Of a stretch of 5,634 nt of DNA, positions 1 to 5,634 are shown in pieces. The position numbers and the translations under genes were made by a program. The stretch is from Kiritimatiellota bacterium (lineage in GTDB: Bacteria > Verrucomicrobiota > Lentisphaeria > Victivallales > JAADHT01). Each line of letters opens with the position of its first letter. Position 1 is the first letter of the stretch. Below the pieces are notes generated by a model that was not told where the DNA came from, searched no databases, and was given only the letters and a program-made list of their open reading frames with translations. Location of the stretch: positions 1-5,634 of the forward strand of contig JAADHT010000292.1 of NCBI GenBank assembly GCA_013151705.1. Reading direction: 5' to 3'.

Positions 1-1184
1 GAGCCGGTCTTGATCTGACCGGTGTTCATGGCGACCGCGATATCCGCGATGGTGGTGTCTTCCGTCTCGCCCGACCGATGGCTCACAACCGCCCGCCAAC
101 CAGCCTTGTGCGTCATTTCAATGGCGTCAAGCGTCTCAGTGAGTGTGCCTATTTGGTTGACTTTGATCAACACGGCGTTGCAGGATTTCTCCTTGATTCC
201 CCGCTCAATATACTCCACGTTGGTGACGAAAATATCGTCGCCGACAAGCTGAATCTCGTCTCCAAGTTTTTCATTCAATAATTTCCAACCGTCCCAATCG
301 TTTTCGTCCATTCCGTCTTCGATGGAATCGATGGGGTATTTTTTGACAAGTCCGGTCAAATAATCAACCATTTGAGCGGAAGAGAGCGAAAACGCTCCGA
401 CACCCTCGAATTTCTTGAAATCGTATGTGCCTTCGTCGTGGAATTCGGAAGCCGCGCAATCCAAAGCCAGCGTGATGTCAACACCAGGTTTGTATCCGGC
501 TGATTCCACCGCCTTCAAAATTGACTCAATACAGTCTTCGGTATCGTTGAACTTCGGAGCGAAACCTCCCTCGTCGCCCACCGCCACGCTGAGACCTCTG
601 TCATGTATTATCCTTTTCAACGTTTGAAACACCTCGGCTCCCATTCGAAGAGCCTCCCTGAAAGACGGAGCGCCCACCGGACGGATCATAAACTCCTGAA
701 AAGCGATCGGCGCGTCGGAATGCGATCCGCCGTTCACGATATTCATCATAGGAACCGGCAGCGTTTTAGCGTTGACACCTCCCAGATATCGGAAAAGCGG
801 CATTCCGAGCAGTGACGCGGAGGCTTTAGCCACCGCCAGCGAAACTCCCAGAATGGCGTTCGCTCCCAAATCGCTTTTTGTTTTGGTGCCGTCCAAGTCT
901 ATCATTGTCCTATCAATCGCCACTTGATCCAAAGCGTCGAGCCCCAACACAGCCGAAAAAATCTTTTCGTTCACGTTTTCAACAGCCTTCAACACGCCTT
1001 TGCCAAAATACCGCGTCTCGTCGCCGTCGCGCAATTCAAGAGCCTCGCGTTCGCCGGTCGACGCTCCGGAGGGAACCGCCGCCGTCCCAACAACTCCGCT
1101 TTCCAGCGCGACATCCACTTCCAATGTCGGATTGCCTCTCGAATCAAGAATCTCCCTCGCTTTCACATCAACAACGCGGCTCAT
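1..1184 (-). CDS. eno: Enolase (2-phosphoglycerate dehydratase), C-terminus beyond window edge
   Basis: Glycolytic cytoplasmic enzyme interconverting 2-phosphoglycerate and phosphoenolpyruvate with Mg2+. I translated the minus strand from ATG 1184 to the edge: 394 full codons without a stop. It opens MSRVVDVKAREILDSRGNPT, the classic enolase N-terminus. Expected active-site residues are present: H155 (GGSHSD), E164 (QEF), E205 (GDEGGF), Mg ligands D242, E289 (SIEDG) and D316 (VGDD), K341 (IKVNQIGT), H369 (SHRSGETED) and K392 (QIKTG), nearly matching E. coli numbering. Enolases are about 430 residues, so some 35-40 residues are missing to the left. The start is fixed by AAGGAG (1191-1196) six bases upstream. 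The 150-170 segment (SHSDAPIAFQEFMIRP) resembles Bacteroidota-type enolases rather than the proteobacterial form. It is last in the co-directional gene series, 164 bp after the Smr gene, and probably has its own promoter. Confidence 0.97.
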   Translation of the reverse strand, partial: MSRVVDVKAREILDSRGNPTLEVDVALESGVVGTAAVPSGASTGEREALELRDGDETRYFGKGVLKAVENVNEKIFSAVLGLDALDQVAIDRTMIDLDGTKTKSDLGANAILGVSLAVAKASASLLGMPLFRYLGGVNAKTLPVPMMNIVNGGSHSDAPIAFQEFMIRPVGAPSFREALRMGAEVFQTLKRIIHDRGLSVAVGDEGGFAPKFNDTEDCIESILKAVESAGYKPGVDITLALDCAASEFHDEGTYDFKKFEGVGAFSLSSAQMVDYLTGLVKKYPIDSIEDGMDENDWDGWKLLNEKLGDEIQLVGDDIFVTNVEYIERGIKEKSCNAVLIKVNQIGTLTETLDAIEMTHKAGWRAVVSHRSGETEDTTIADIAVAMNTGQIKTG

Positions 1185-1279
1185 AACAGTCTCCTTGTTG
1201 TCTAGTCTTAGATTGCCTTCTCCGCGACTTCTTAGCATAAAGCGTGACGAAAACATATCATTCTTGACTTGAATACTTG

Positions 1280-1293
1280 TCCGCCGCGGCGGA
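1280..1293. repeat. Perfect 14-bp GC-rich palindrome upstream of eno
   Basis: TCCGCCGCGGCGGA equals its own reverse complement. It lies about 95 bp upstream of the enolase start in the Smr-eno spacer. It could be a protein-binding operator or, in RNA, a 5-bp stem with a CGCG loop. No T-tract follows on either strand, so it is not a standard intrinsic terminator. Function unknown. Confidence 0.45.
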
Positions 1294-1307
1294 TTGAAAA
1301 TTTGGTT

Positions 1308-1320
1308 GCGGCTTCGCCGC
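1308..1320 (-). terminator. Weak hairpin after the Smr gene, possible terminator
   Basis: On the minus strand GCGGC-GAA-GCCGC forms a 5-bp GC stem with a 3-base loop, about 30 bases past the Smr stop codon. Only a weak T-run follows (AACCAAATTTTC), so termination would be inefficient. An alternative small stem, CGCC-TT-GGCG at 1318-1327, overlaps it and could not form at the same time. It may simply be a structured spacer. Confidence 0.25.
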
Positions 1321-1349
1321 CTTGGCGTTCATATCACATCTCGCCAGAG

Positions 1350-1655
1350 TCAAACTCTAGCGACGGTGACTCCGGAGCCGCCGGGAACATTCGCGGTCTC
1401 GCCGAAATCAACGCTTTTGACGAGATCGCTCTTCACTAGAAAAGCCCGTATCCTAGTTCTGAGTATCCCGTCGCCTTTGCCATGGATTATCAGAATGCTC
1501 CCGCCCTCGCTGGTGAATAACTCGTCCTCGAGCTCACGCAACGCCTCCTCGGCGGTATAGCCATGAAAATCCAAAGTAACGTCAAAAAAAAGCCTTTGAG
1601 CGCGTTTTCCGCCCAAACTCTCCGGATTTCTTATCGTTTTTCTGGATCTAGTCAT
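1350..1655 (-). CDS. Small stand-alone Smr-domain protein
   Basis: A 101-residue protein made almost entirely of a Smr (small MutS-related) domain. Visible signatures are LDFHGYT at about residues 28-34, a helix of the AEEALRELEDEL type, IIHGKGDGILR at about 56-66 and the terminal GGSGVTVARV. These match the LDxHG, HGxGxGxLR and GGxGxTxV motifs of the family. Smr domains bind nucleic acid, and many have endonuclease activity, either alone or at the C-terminus of MutS2; the DNA or RNA target here is unknown. ATG 1655 is chosen, five bases after the vWA stop codon. A TTG at 1664 overlaps that stop and would add three residues, but it has no spaced ribosome site. The Shine-Dalgarno of the ATG is also weak (GGA about 12 bases upstream), so translation is probably coupled to the vWA gene. 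Confidence 0.88.
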   Translation of the reverse strand: MTRSRKTIRNPESLGGKRAQRLFFDVTLDFHGYTAEEALRELEDELFTSEGGSILIIHGKGDGILRTRIRAFLVKSDLVKSVDFGETANVPGGSGVTVARV

Positions 1656-1660
1656 TGGGC

Positions 1661-3358
1661 TCAATCCACGAAGTTTTTGCGTCTGGGCTTCAGGTGTTTG
1701 TCAAGGTATGGCAAATGAAGTCTGTACAACGCGGCCGTCTCATGGATTTCCTTTTTTGTCGCCTCGTCGTATTTGACGGTCAACAAACTGTAGAGGTGGT
1801 AGATGTACTGTTCAGCCCATTTGCGCATGAGCCTGCCATCGGCCGATTTGGCTTTGTCCAAAGGAATGGAAACCACTATCTCCCTGCGCTCTCCCAAACT
1901 GTCCATTCCGGTTATCCGACCGCTTATCGTCATCGTATCGCTCCGATATCTTCCGTATATCGACAGAGTTTTCCCCTTGTAGAGGTTCGGAAGGCGTTTA
2001 GGGAATGATTTATCCGCTATATCGCTCGATAATTGATATTCCAAATCAGCGACTTTGATGTCTGAAACCGCCTTCACGAATCGTTCGATCATCTTGTCGC
2101 TGCCCCCGATCTCCTTGTCGTTCACGCTCTCTCCGCGATTCCTATAGGCCAACAGATCCATAAGAAACGAGTTTCTGTCGGGACCACAACTGAAACAGTA
2201 GATGCCCGCTCCTCTTTTGTTGTCGTTTGAAACTGTGTTTATCAATTCGCGGTCCTGCACGATGGCGCCGGAATTGACCTCTCCGTCCGAAAGAAGGAAA
2301 AGAATAAGCGGACGCGCGTCTTTTTTGTTTCCGGCGCCAACGTAGGGAGCCAAGGCCGAGTAGATGTTCGTGTCCCCGCCATGCCGCATTTTGAAAAGAA
2401 ACGCTTCGGCGAGTTTCAAATTGCGTTTCGTCGGAAACACCAGGTCGCTGAACAACGGGTATGGACGTGATTTGAAAGCCACGATATTCATTCTGTCTTT
2501 CGGACGAAGAAACTTCAAAGCCTCTTCCAACCCTCTTTTGAATTCGTTCAACCGCCATCGCCCGATGCTACCCGAAACATCCAGCAAAAAAACCACGTCT
2601 TTGTTGAAAGTCGGCAGGGAATCCGCCGATTTGTTTGGAGTGATGTCCATTCTGAAATATCCACCACCGCGCGGCGATGGATATTTGAAAACCTCGACAT
2701 CCATCAAAGCATCCATGCTTTTCACCGGTTCGGGTGGCAGCAACGTAGTCTCCGGAGTTATGGGAAGATCCGTTTCAGGCTGCTTATCCTCCGTTTTTTT
2801 ATGTGGCGGCAATGTCAAGGGCATCGGAAGTTCAATAACGCCGCCGCCGCTGCCGGAATCGTTGTTTTCACCGGACGACGGGAGGCATATGTCGTTTCCT
2901 GGAAGTTTCGGCGGTTCGGGAATCAAAATTCTGTCGAAATTCAATCGCTCGGGAGGCAAATCATCCCCTTTTATGGAGACTATCGAAGGCGGCTCGGGAA
3001 CCCCGACCTTTGGTGGAGGTATGTCCGGAATCGGAAGATCCTCAACGCTTTTTCCACCTTTGCCGGCCGTTCCTCCGGAATCGGAAGGAGGCATAGGTGA
3101 ATCCTCGTCGGAGGATGGAATCGGAAGTTCCGGATCCCCGAGCACCACCCGTTTGTCGGGACGGGGCGAGGGCTTCAGTTTGAGCATGCTCCGAGGGATT
3201 ATTCGAATGATTCTGCTTGGACGCTTCGGGGGGCTGATAAGCGTGGCGGGCAGGAAAGACACATGCTTGAACAACACGATAAGCAGAAGATGGCACAAAA
3301 GCGACAAAACCGCCGCGATCACCACGTAAGCGTATTTCATATCATAAGTATTGCTCAT
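1661..3358 (-). CDS. TonB-like membrane-anchored, proline-rich vWA-domain protein
   Basis: A 565-residue protein of unknown exact role. (1) Residues about 8-30 form one hydrophobic segment after a short N-terminus, containing S19-L-L-C-H23, the same SxxxH spacing as the TonB transmembrane helix. (2) Basic and proline-rich sequence follows, about 41-225, with recurring LPIP, LPMP and PPxP, as in the periplasm-spanning part of TonB/TolA. (3) A vWA domain, about 253-435, has a complete metal-ion adhesion site: D260-x-S262-x-S264, T330 (GGDT) and D358 (LSDGE). A CxxC pair sits at C388/C391. (4) The C-terminal region, about 436-555, ends with a helical WAEQYIYHLYSLL then Y..HLPY segment reminiscent of VIT-vWA proteins, but no VIT domain precedes the vWA. 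ATG 3358 is preferred because AGGTGA (3365-3370) lies six bases upstream; GTG 3364 would abut that site. It is followed after 5 bp by the Smr gene. Likely an inner-membrane protein with its bulk in the periplasm; the ligand is unknown. Confidence 0.88.
   Translation of the reverse strand: MSNTYDMKYAYVVIAAVLSLLCHLLLIVLFKHVSFLPATLISPPKRPSRIIRIIPRSMLKLKPSPRPDKRVVLGDPELPIPSSDEDSPMPPSDSGGTAGKGGKSVEDLPIPDIPPPKVGVPEPPSIVSIKGDDLPPERLNFDRILIPEPPKLPGNDICLPSSGENNDSGSGGGVIELPMPLTLPPHKKTEDKQPETDLPITPETTLLPPEPVKSMDALMDVEVFKYPSPRGGGYFRMDITPNKSADSLPTFNKDVVFLLDVSGSIGRWRLNEFKRGLEEALKFLRPKDRMNIVAFKSRPYPLFSDLVFPTKRNLKLAEAFLFKMRHGGDTNIYSALAPYVGAGNKKDARPLILFLLSDGEVNSGAIVQDRELINTVSNDNKRGAGIYCFSCGPDRNSFLMDLLAYRNRGESVNDKEIGGSDKMIERFVKAVSDIKVADLEYQLSSDIADKSFPKRLPNLYKGKTLSIYGRYRSDTMTISGRITGMDSLGERREIVVSIPLDKAKSADGRLMRKWAEQYIYHLYSLLTVKYDEATKKEIHETAALYRLHLPYLDKHLKPRRKNFVD
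2655..2686 (-). other. Long RNA hairpin inside the vWA coding sequence
   Basis: The 32 bp are symmetric about 2670/2671: 14 of 16 position pairs are Watson-Crick complementary, with 9-bp outer arms AAATATCCA and TGGATATTT and a CCGCGCGG core. The two non-matching pairs become U-G and G-U wobbles in the sense (minus-strand) mRNA, but C-A mismatches in the antisense. The vWA mRNA can therefore form a continuous 14-bp stem with a GCGC tetraloop. It lies where the Pro-rich linker meets the vWA domain and encodes KYPSPRGGGYF. Whether it has a role is unknown. Confidence 0.6.
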
Positions 3359-3364
3359 CCTCAC

Positions 3365-3370
3365 TCACCT
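3365..3370 (-). promoter_or_regulatory. Shine-Dalgarno of the vWA gene, deciding its start
   Basis: On the minus strand AGGTGA ends six bases before ATG 3358, ideal spacing. The alternative in-frame GTG at 3364 is immediately adjacent and so disfavoured. The later ATG at 3340, just before the membrane segment, lacks a comparable site. Confidence 0.7.
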
Positions 3371-3384
3371 CGCGGATGGCGCTG

Positions 3385-3398
3385 AAAAATTAATTTTT
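3385..3398. repeat. Perfect 14-bp AT palindrome in the vWA leader
   Basis: AAAAATTAATTTTT is its own reverse complement. It sits between the proposed promoter (3438-3465) and the vWA ribosome site, inside the presumed 5' leader. It could be a binding site for a regulator or nucleoid protein, or simply an AT-rich tract, where such palindromes arise easily. Confidence 0.4.
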
Positions 3399-3437
3399 AA
3401 ATATTGTCCCACTAGGAATTACGCCTGAACCGAATGT

Positions 3438-3465
3438 AGTATACATCCATGCGCGGGAAAAACAA
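3438..3465 (-). promoter_or_regulatory. Candidate sigma70-type promoter for vWA-Smr
   Basis: On the minus strand TTGTTT (3460-3465) is followed by a 16-base spacer and TATACT (3438-3443). This fits a -35/-10 pair firing towards the vWA gene. It would leave a leader of roughly 70 bases containing the AT palindrome and the AGGTGA site. The 230-bp gap after the preceding gene makes a promoter here reasonable. The -35 box is imperfect and nothing else confirms it. Confidence 0.4.
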
Positions 3466-3544
3466 ACGCGTTCGTCAAGCGAGACGTGGCGGGAAGCCAC
3501 ACGCCATACTATCGACACGGCTCCGCGCCCCAAACTTCTTCCGT

Positions 3545-3563
3545 CTCCGCGATTTCCGCGGGG
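3545..3563. repeat. GC-rich inverted repeat after the 620-residue gene
   Basis: CTCCGCG (3545-3551), loop ATTTC (3552-3556) and CGCGGGG (3557-3563) can pair over 7 positions, including one mismatch that is G-T on the plus strand. It begins about 25 bases after the stop of the 620-residue gene. No T-run follows on the minus strand, so it is at best a transcript-end stabilising hairpin. A second small stem, GTGGC-GGGAA-GCCAC, lies at 3486-3500. Apart from these and the promoter, the 3359-3588 spacer shows nothing recognisable. Confidence 0.3.
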
Positions 3564-3588
3564 CAGCGTTGTTCCCGCCGCGAACGTG

Positions 3589-5451
3589 TCACATCCCACT
3601 TTGCGACTTGGCGACCTCATCGTTCACATTCATAAGACGATGGCTTATACGCTCCAAAGCGTTTTGCGTGTTGGAGTCCAGACGGCAGACGCCGGATTCC
3701 TCCAAAAGCCCCTGTTCCACCTTCTCCACGAACTTGGTCATTTCGCTCGTCGAAACCGGCTGGGGATTGCTCGCCCACTCCCGCATAAACGTTTGCTCCG
3801 GCAATTCCGTTTTGCGCGATGTTTGAATGTTTATGGGTCTCGCATGTGTATGGAATTGATATCCTTTCAACGCATGGATTATAGGCTCGTAATCGAAACG
3901 TCTATTGAAAAGCCGTAGAAATTTGTATTCCATCACATCGGCGGCCTCGTCATAGTCCTGTCCGGGTTTAGTGAAATGATGTTTTCGGTCTGAGAAGTGG
4001 ATGGCGTTTTGAAAATTCGTGTCCAATTCGTTGCGGAACACGCGGAACTCGCGTAGTTCGCCATCGGCGTCTTTACGCAAATCTCCGCCTAAAAGCAGGA
4101 GGCAGGCTAGATCGCTCTCCTCGTGCCGCGCGTCCGTTATGTTTTTATGCCGCCCGGTAAGCTCCATCGAGATATGCAGACTGTGGGGCAGAACATTCAA
4201 AAACTCCACCGCCTCGTTAATGAGATGAGACATCGCCCAAGGGCAGTCGAAAAGAGGTCTGGACAAATCGCCGATGATATTGTACCTTCCGAAGGCATAC
4301 TCGAAAAAACCGCGGTGTCTTTTCTGCGCGAGCGTTATCTGCCGATGTGAATCGACATGCCCGCCTACTCGCCAAGTGCGGTGAAACATATCGAAATCCC
4401 AAAACCAGTGGAACGAATCGTAGACGGGATCATCACCCGGTTTGGCGGTCAACGCCTTATGTCCCAAATTGCTGAATTCAAGCTCAGCGCCGAGAGGAGT
4501 GGGGGTTGAGTGCCAGTTTTCGCGTACGAAAGAGATCAAGCCGGAAATCAATTCCGAGTCGAAAACGTCGTCGGCGACGTCGATGGCCATTCTCGCGTAG
4601 TCGCGGTAGCCGCGCGCGTCGTCGTCCAGTATTTCGTTCAAACGCATTTCCTTGAAGCGCTCTTCGATTACTTCCGCTTTGTCTTTGAAGAATATGAATG
4701 CGATCAGAAGAGCTATGCCATGATGGTAGTACTGGTGCGAGACCCTCACGGCGGAAGGATGTTCATGGCGGATAGCCTCGACGAACTGGTTGAGCACTAT
4801 GTGCCGGCAAGCCAGCTCCATGTAATTGCCGGCGTACGGGCGAAGCTCATCGTTTTTCAGCGTTTTGCTCAGGTTTGGAGGAGTCGCCTCCTTCAACGCT
4901 TGAATCATTATGTAGTTGCAGATGTAGTTTCCGTCGAAATGCGATTGTATGATGTTGTCCACGGCCGACCCCATCAGCTCGCGCAGCACTCGCCGGTCGA
5001 GATCCGGCCTGTCCGTCGGCATTCCGGCCAAAATGCCGTCGATCCGCTTTTCCACGTACAAGCTGAACCGGTCTTCGAATTTGATCTCGCGGTTGACGGA
5101 TTTGTTCAAAGCCATGATGTTGCCAATGTAGCTTTGGCATTTCCGCCGTTTCCCGCGCTCGTCCCTCACCACGACCGTTTTACGGAAATAGAGGTTTCCC
5201 TCGTCCTCGAAATCGTCCAAAATGGCGAGTTCGTCTTTTGATATGCCGAGAAGCGCCCGTCCGGTAGTCGCAGCTCCATGCCGCTTGACTATGAAAGGAA
5301 AACTCCAGGAAGGCGTGACCAGCATAAATTGATGAAGGCTCGCTTTGATTGAATCGACCTTGCGGTTTAGCAGCATCACGACGTATTGATCGTTCATCAG
5401 CGTTCCGTAGACGAACAAGTCGGTCGATTCAGGAATTTCGCGTTTTTTCAT
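3589..5451 (-). CDS. GGCT/AIG2-like cyclotransferase domain fused to a putative amidoligase-like region
   Basis: A 620-residue, apparently soluble protein with no signal peptide. Residues about 10-110 form a gamma-glutamylcyclotransferase-like (AIG2/GGCT) domain: LFVYGTLM (12-19) is the substrate-loop motif and LDDFEDEGNLYFR (78-90) carries the expected catalytic glutamate, probably E82 (E84 is the alternative). Such domains cleave gamma-glutamyl amides by cyclising the glutamyl part to 5-oxoproline. Residues 150-310 are mostly helical and unrecognised. Residues about 318-515 carry PLGAELEF (E323/E325), LPHSLHISMEL (H426, S428) and GELREFR (E468, R470), in an order that recalls glutamine-synthetase-fold COOH-NH2 ligases (amidoligases); this part is inference. 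The 520-620 tail is unassigned. Typical cyclotransferases are 110-190 residues, so this is a large multidomain form. AGGGAG (5460-5465) lies eight bases before ATG 5451. The start overlaps the upstream gene by 23 bp, suggesting coupled expression. Confidence 0.85.
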   Translation of the reverse strand: MKKREIPESTDLFVYGTLMNDQYVVMLLNRKVDSIKASLHQFMLVTPSWSFPFIVKRHGAATTGRALLGISKDELAILDDFEDEGNLYFRKTVVVRDERGKRRKCQSYIGNIMALNKSVNREIKFEDRFSLYVEKRIDGILAGMPTDRPDLDRRVLRELMGSAVDNIIQSHFDGNYICNYIMIQALKEATPPNLSKTLKNDELRPYAGNYMELACRHIVLNQFVEAIRHEHPSAVRVSHQYYHHGIALLIAFIFFKDKAEVIEERFKEMRLNEILDDDARGYRDYARMAIDVADDVFDSELISGLISFVRENWHSTPTPLGAELEFSNLGHKALTAKPGDDPVYDSFHWFWDFDMFHRTWRVGGHVDSHRQITLAQKRHRGFFEYAFGRYNIIGDLSRPLFDCPWAMSHLINEAVEFLNVLPHSLHISMELTGRHKNITDARHEESDLACLLLLGGDLRKDADGELREFRVFRNELDTNFQNAIHFSDRKHHFTKPGQDYDEAADVMEYKFLRLFNRRFDYEPIIHALKGYQFHTHARPINIQTSRKTELPEQTFMREWASNPQPVSTSEMTKFVEKVEQGLLEESGVCRLDSNTQNALERISHRLMNVNDEVAKSQSGM

Positions 5452-5634
5452 CGGAGCCGCTCCCTGATTTTTTACGCTTCGCCACTAAAAGCACTACTAA
5501 GGAATACGCCACCATAGCAATTCCCGCGCAACAACAAACAACACAGATTTTCAGAAAAAGCGTGAAGTCCAACCCTAAAACATACGGCATAATGTCTTCC
5601 GGTTTCAATTGAACGATACTCTCAATGCCACTCA
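5429..5634 (-). CDS. C-terminal part of an unidentified single-membrane-segment protein
   Basis: A reading frame entering from the right edge gives 67 residues up to TGA at 5429-5431. The visible part begins SGIESIVQLKPEDIMPYVLG, then has a hydrophobic run at about 29-51 with three consecutive cysteines (VVCCCAG), a basic KRKK stop-transfer cluster and a polar GSGS tail. The charge pattern suggests the C-terminus is cytoplasmic. Its last 23 bases overlap the start of the 620-residue gene, and the AGGGAG ribosome site of that gene lies within its coding sequence, as in operons. It could be the end of a longer protein, or a 53-residue protein starting at the internal ATG (residue 15), which has GGAAGA just upstream. 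No family recognised. Confidence 0.55.
   Translation of the reverse strand, partial: SGIESIVQLKPEDIMPYVLGLDFTLFLKICVVCCCAGIAMVAYSLVVLLVAKRKKSGSGSDEKTRNS

Noticed and set aside
22..1205. Several short plus-strand frames opposite enolase
   Set aside because: They are shadows of the strongly supported enolase frame on the minus strand.
1234..1239. TATGCT on the minus strand as a -10 box for eno
   Set aside because: The hexamer 17 bases upstream (AATGAT) is a poor -35, so an eno promoter cannot be placed with confidence, although one is expected in this spacer.
1264..1269. TTGACT on the plus strand as a -35 box
   Set aside because: No -10 box at suitable spacing and no plus-strand gene downstream.
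2364..3329. Long open frame on the plus strand (321 codons)
   Set aside because: It is antisense to the vWA gene. Its Gly/Ser/Arg-rich composition mirrors the proline and polar codons of the true gene, and it shows no domain.
3473..3478. TTGACG on the minus strand as a -35 box for the vWA gene
   Set aside because: The TATACT box is about 29 bases away, too far; TTGTTT at 3460-3465 fits better.
3390..3620. 76-codon minus-strand frame in the spacer before the vWA gene
   Set aside because: It overlaps the end of the 620-residue gene, lacks a Shine-Dalgarno site, is Arg/Gly-rich without a recognisable motif, and contains the candidate promoter and AT palindrome.
4510..5241. Open frame on the plus strand (243 codons)
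   Set aside because: It lies fully antisense to the 620-residue gene, which has recognisable motifs and a ribosome site; the plus-strand product matches nothing I know.

Overview
All recognisable genes lie on the minus strand. In transcription order (right to left) they are: the tail of an unidentified protein with one predicted membrane segment (stop at 5429); a 620-residue protein opening with a gamma-glutamylcyclotransferase/AIG2-like domain (3589-5451); a membrane-anchored, proline-rich von Willebrand factor A protein (1661-3358); a small Smr-domain protein (1350-1655); and enolase, cut by the left window edge (1-1184). No tRNA, rRNA, CRISPR array, insertion sequence or integrase was seen. 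The set is anchored by one housekeeping gene and has no obvious sign of mobility.

Organism. The DNA is of middling GC with AT-rich spacers. The enolase carries a SHSDAPIAFQEFMIRP stretch that I associate with Bacteroidota-like enolases. However, three of the starts have clear Shine-Dalgarno sequences (AAGGAG, AGGTGA, AGGGAG), which is unusual for Bacteroidota. A TonB-like anchor joined to a vWA domain would fit a Gram-negative-type (diderm) bacterium, for example of the PVC group (Lentisphaerota, Kiritimatiellota or relatives). This placement is an inference and not firm.

Layout. The membrane-protein tail and the 620-residue gene overlap by 23 bp, so they are probably translationally coupled. 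A 230-bp spacer follows, with a plausible sigma70-type promoter and an AT palindrome ahead of the vWA gene. The vWA and Smr genes are 5 bp apart and probably co-transcribed. A 164-bp spacer with two GC-rich inverted repeats then separates Smr from enolase, which has its own strong ribosome binding site.

Function. Enolase is glycolytic housekeeping. The two large proteins are the unusual content. The 620-residue protein looks like a cyclotransferase-type domain fused through a helical middle region to a region with glutamine-synthetase-fold (amidoligase-like) motifs, suggesting gamma-glutamyl or peptide amide chemistry. The vWA protein has a TonB-type SxxxH transmembrane helix, a long Pro-rich spacer and an intact metal-ion adhesion site, suggesting an inner-membrane-anchored, periplasm-spanning protein that might engage an ExbB/ExbD-like motor. 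The sense RNA of this gene can also fold into an uninterrupted 14-bp hairpin at the linker/vWA junction. Nothing in the window proves that the two large genes work together.
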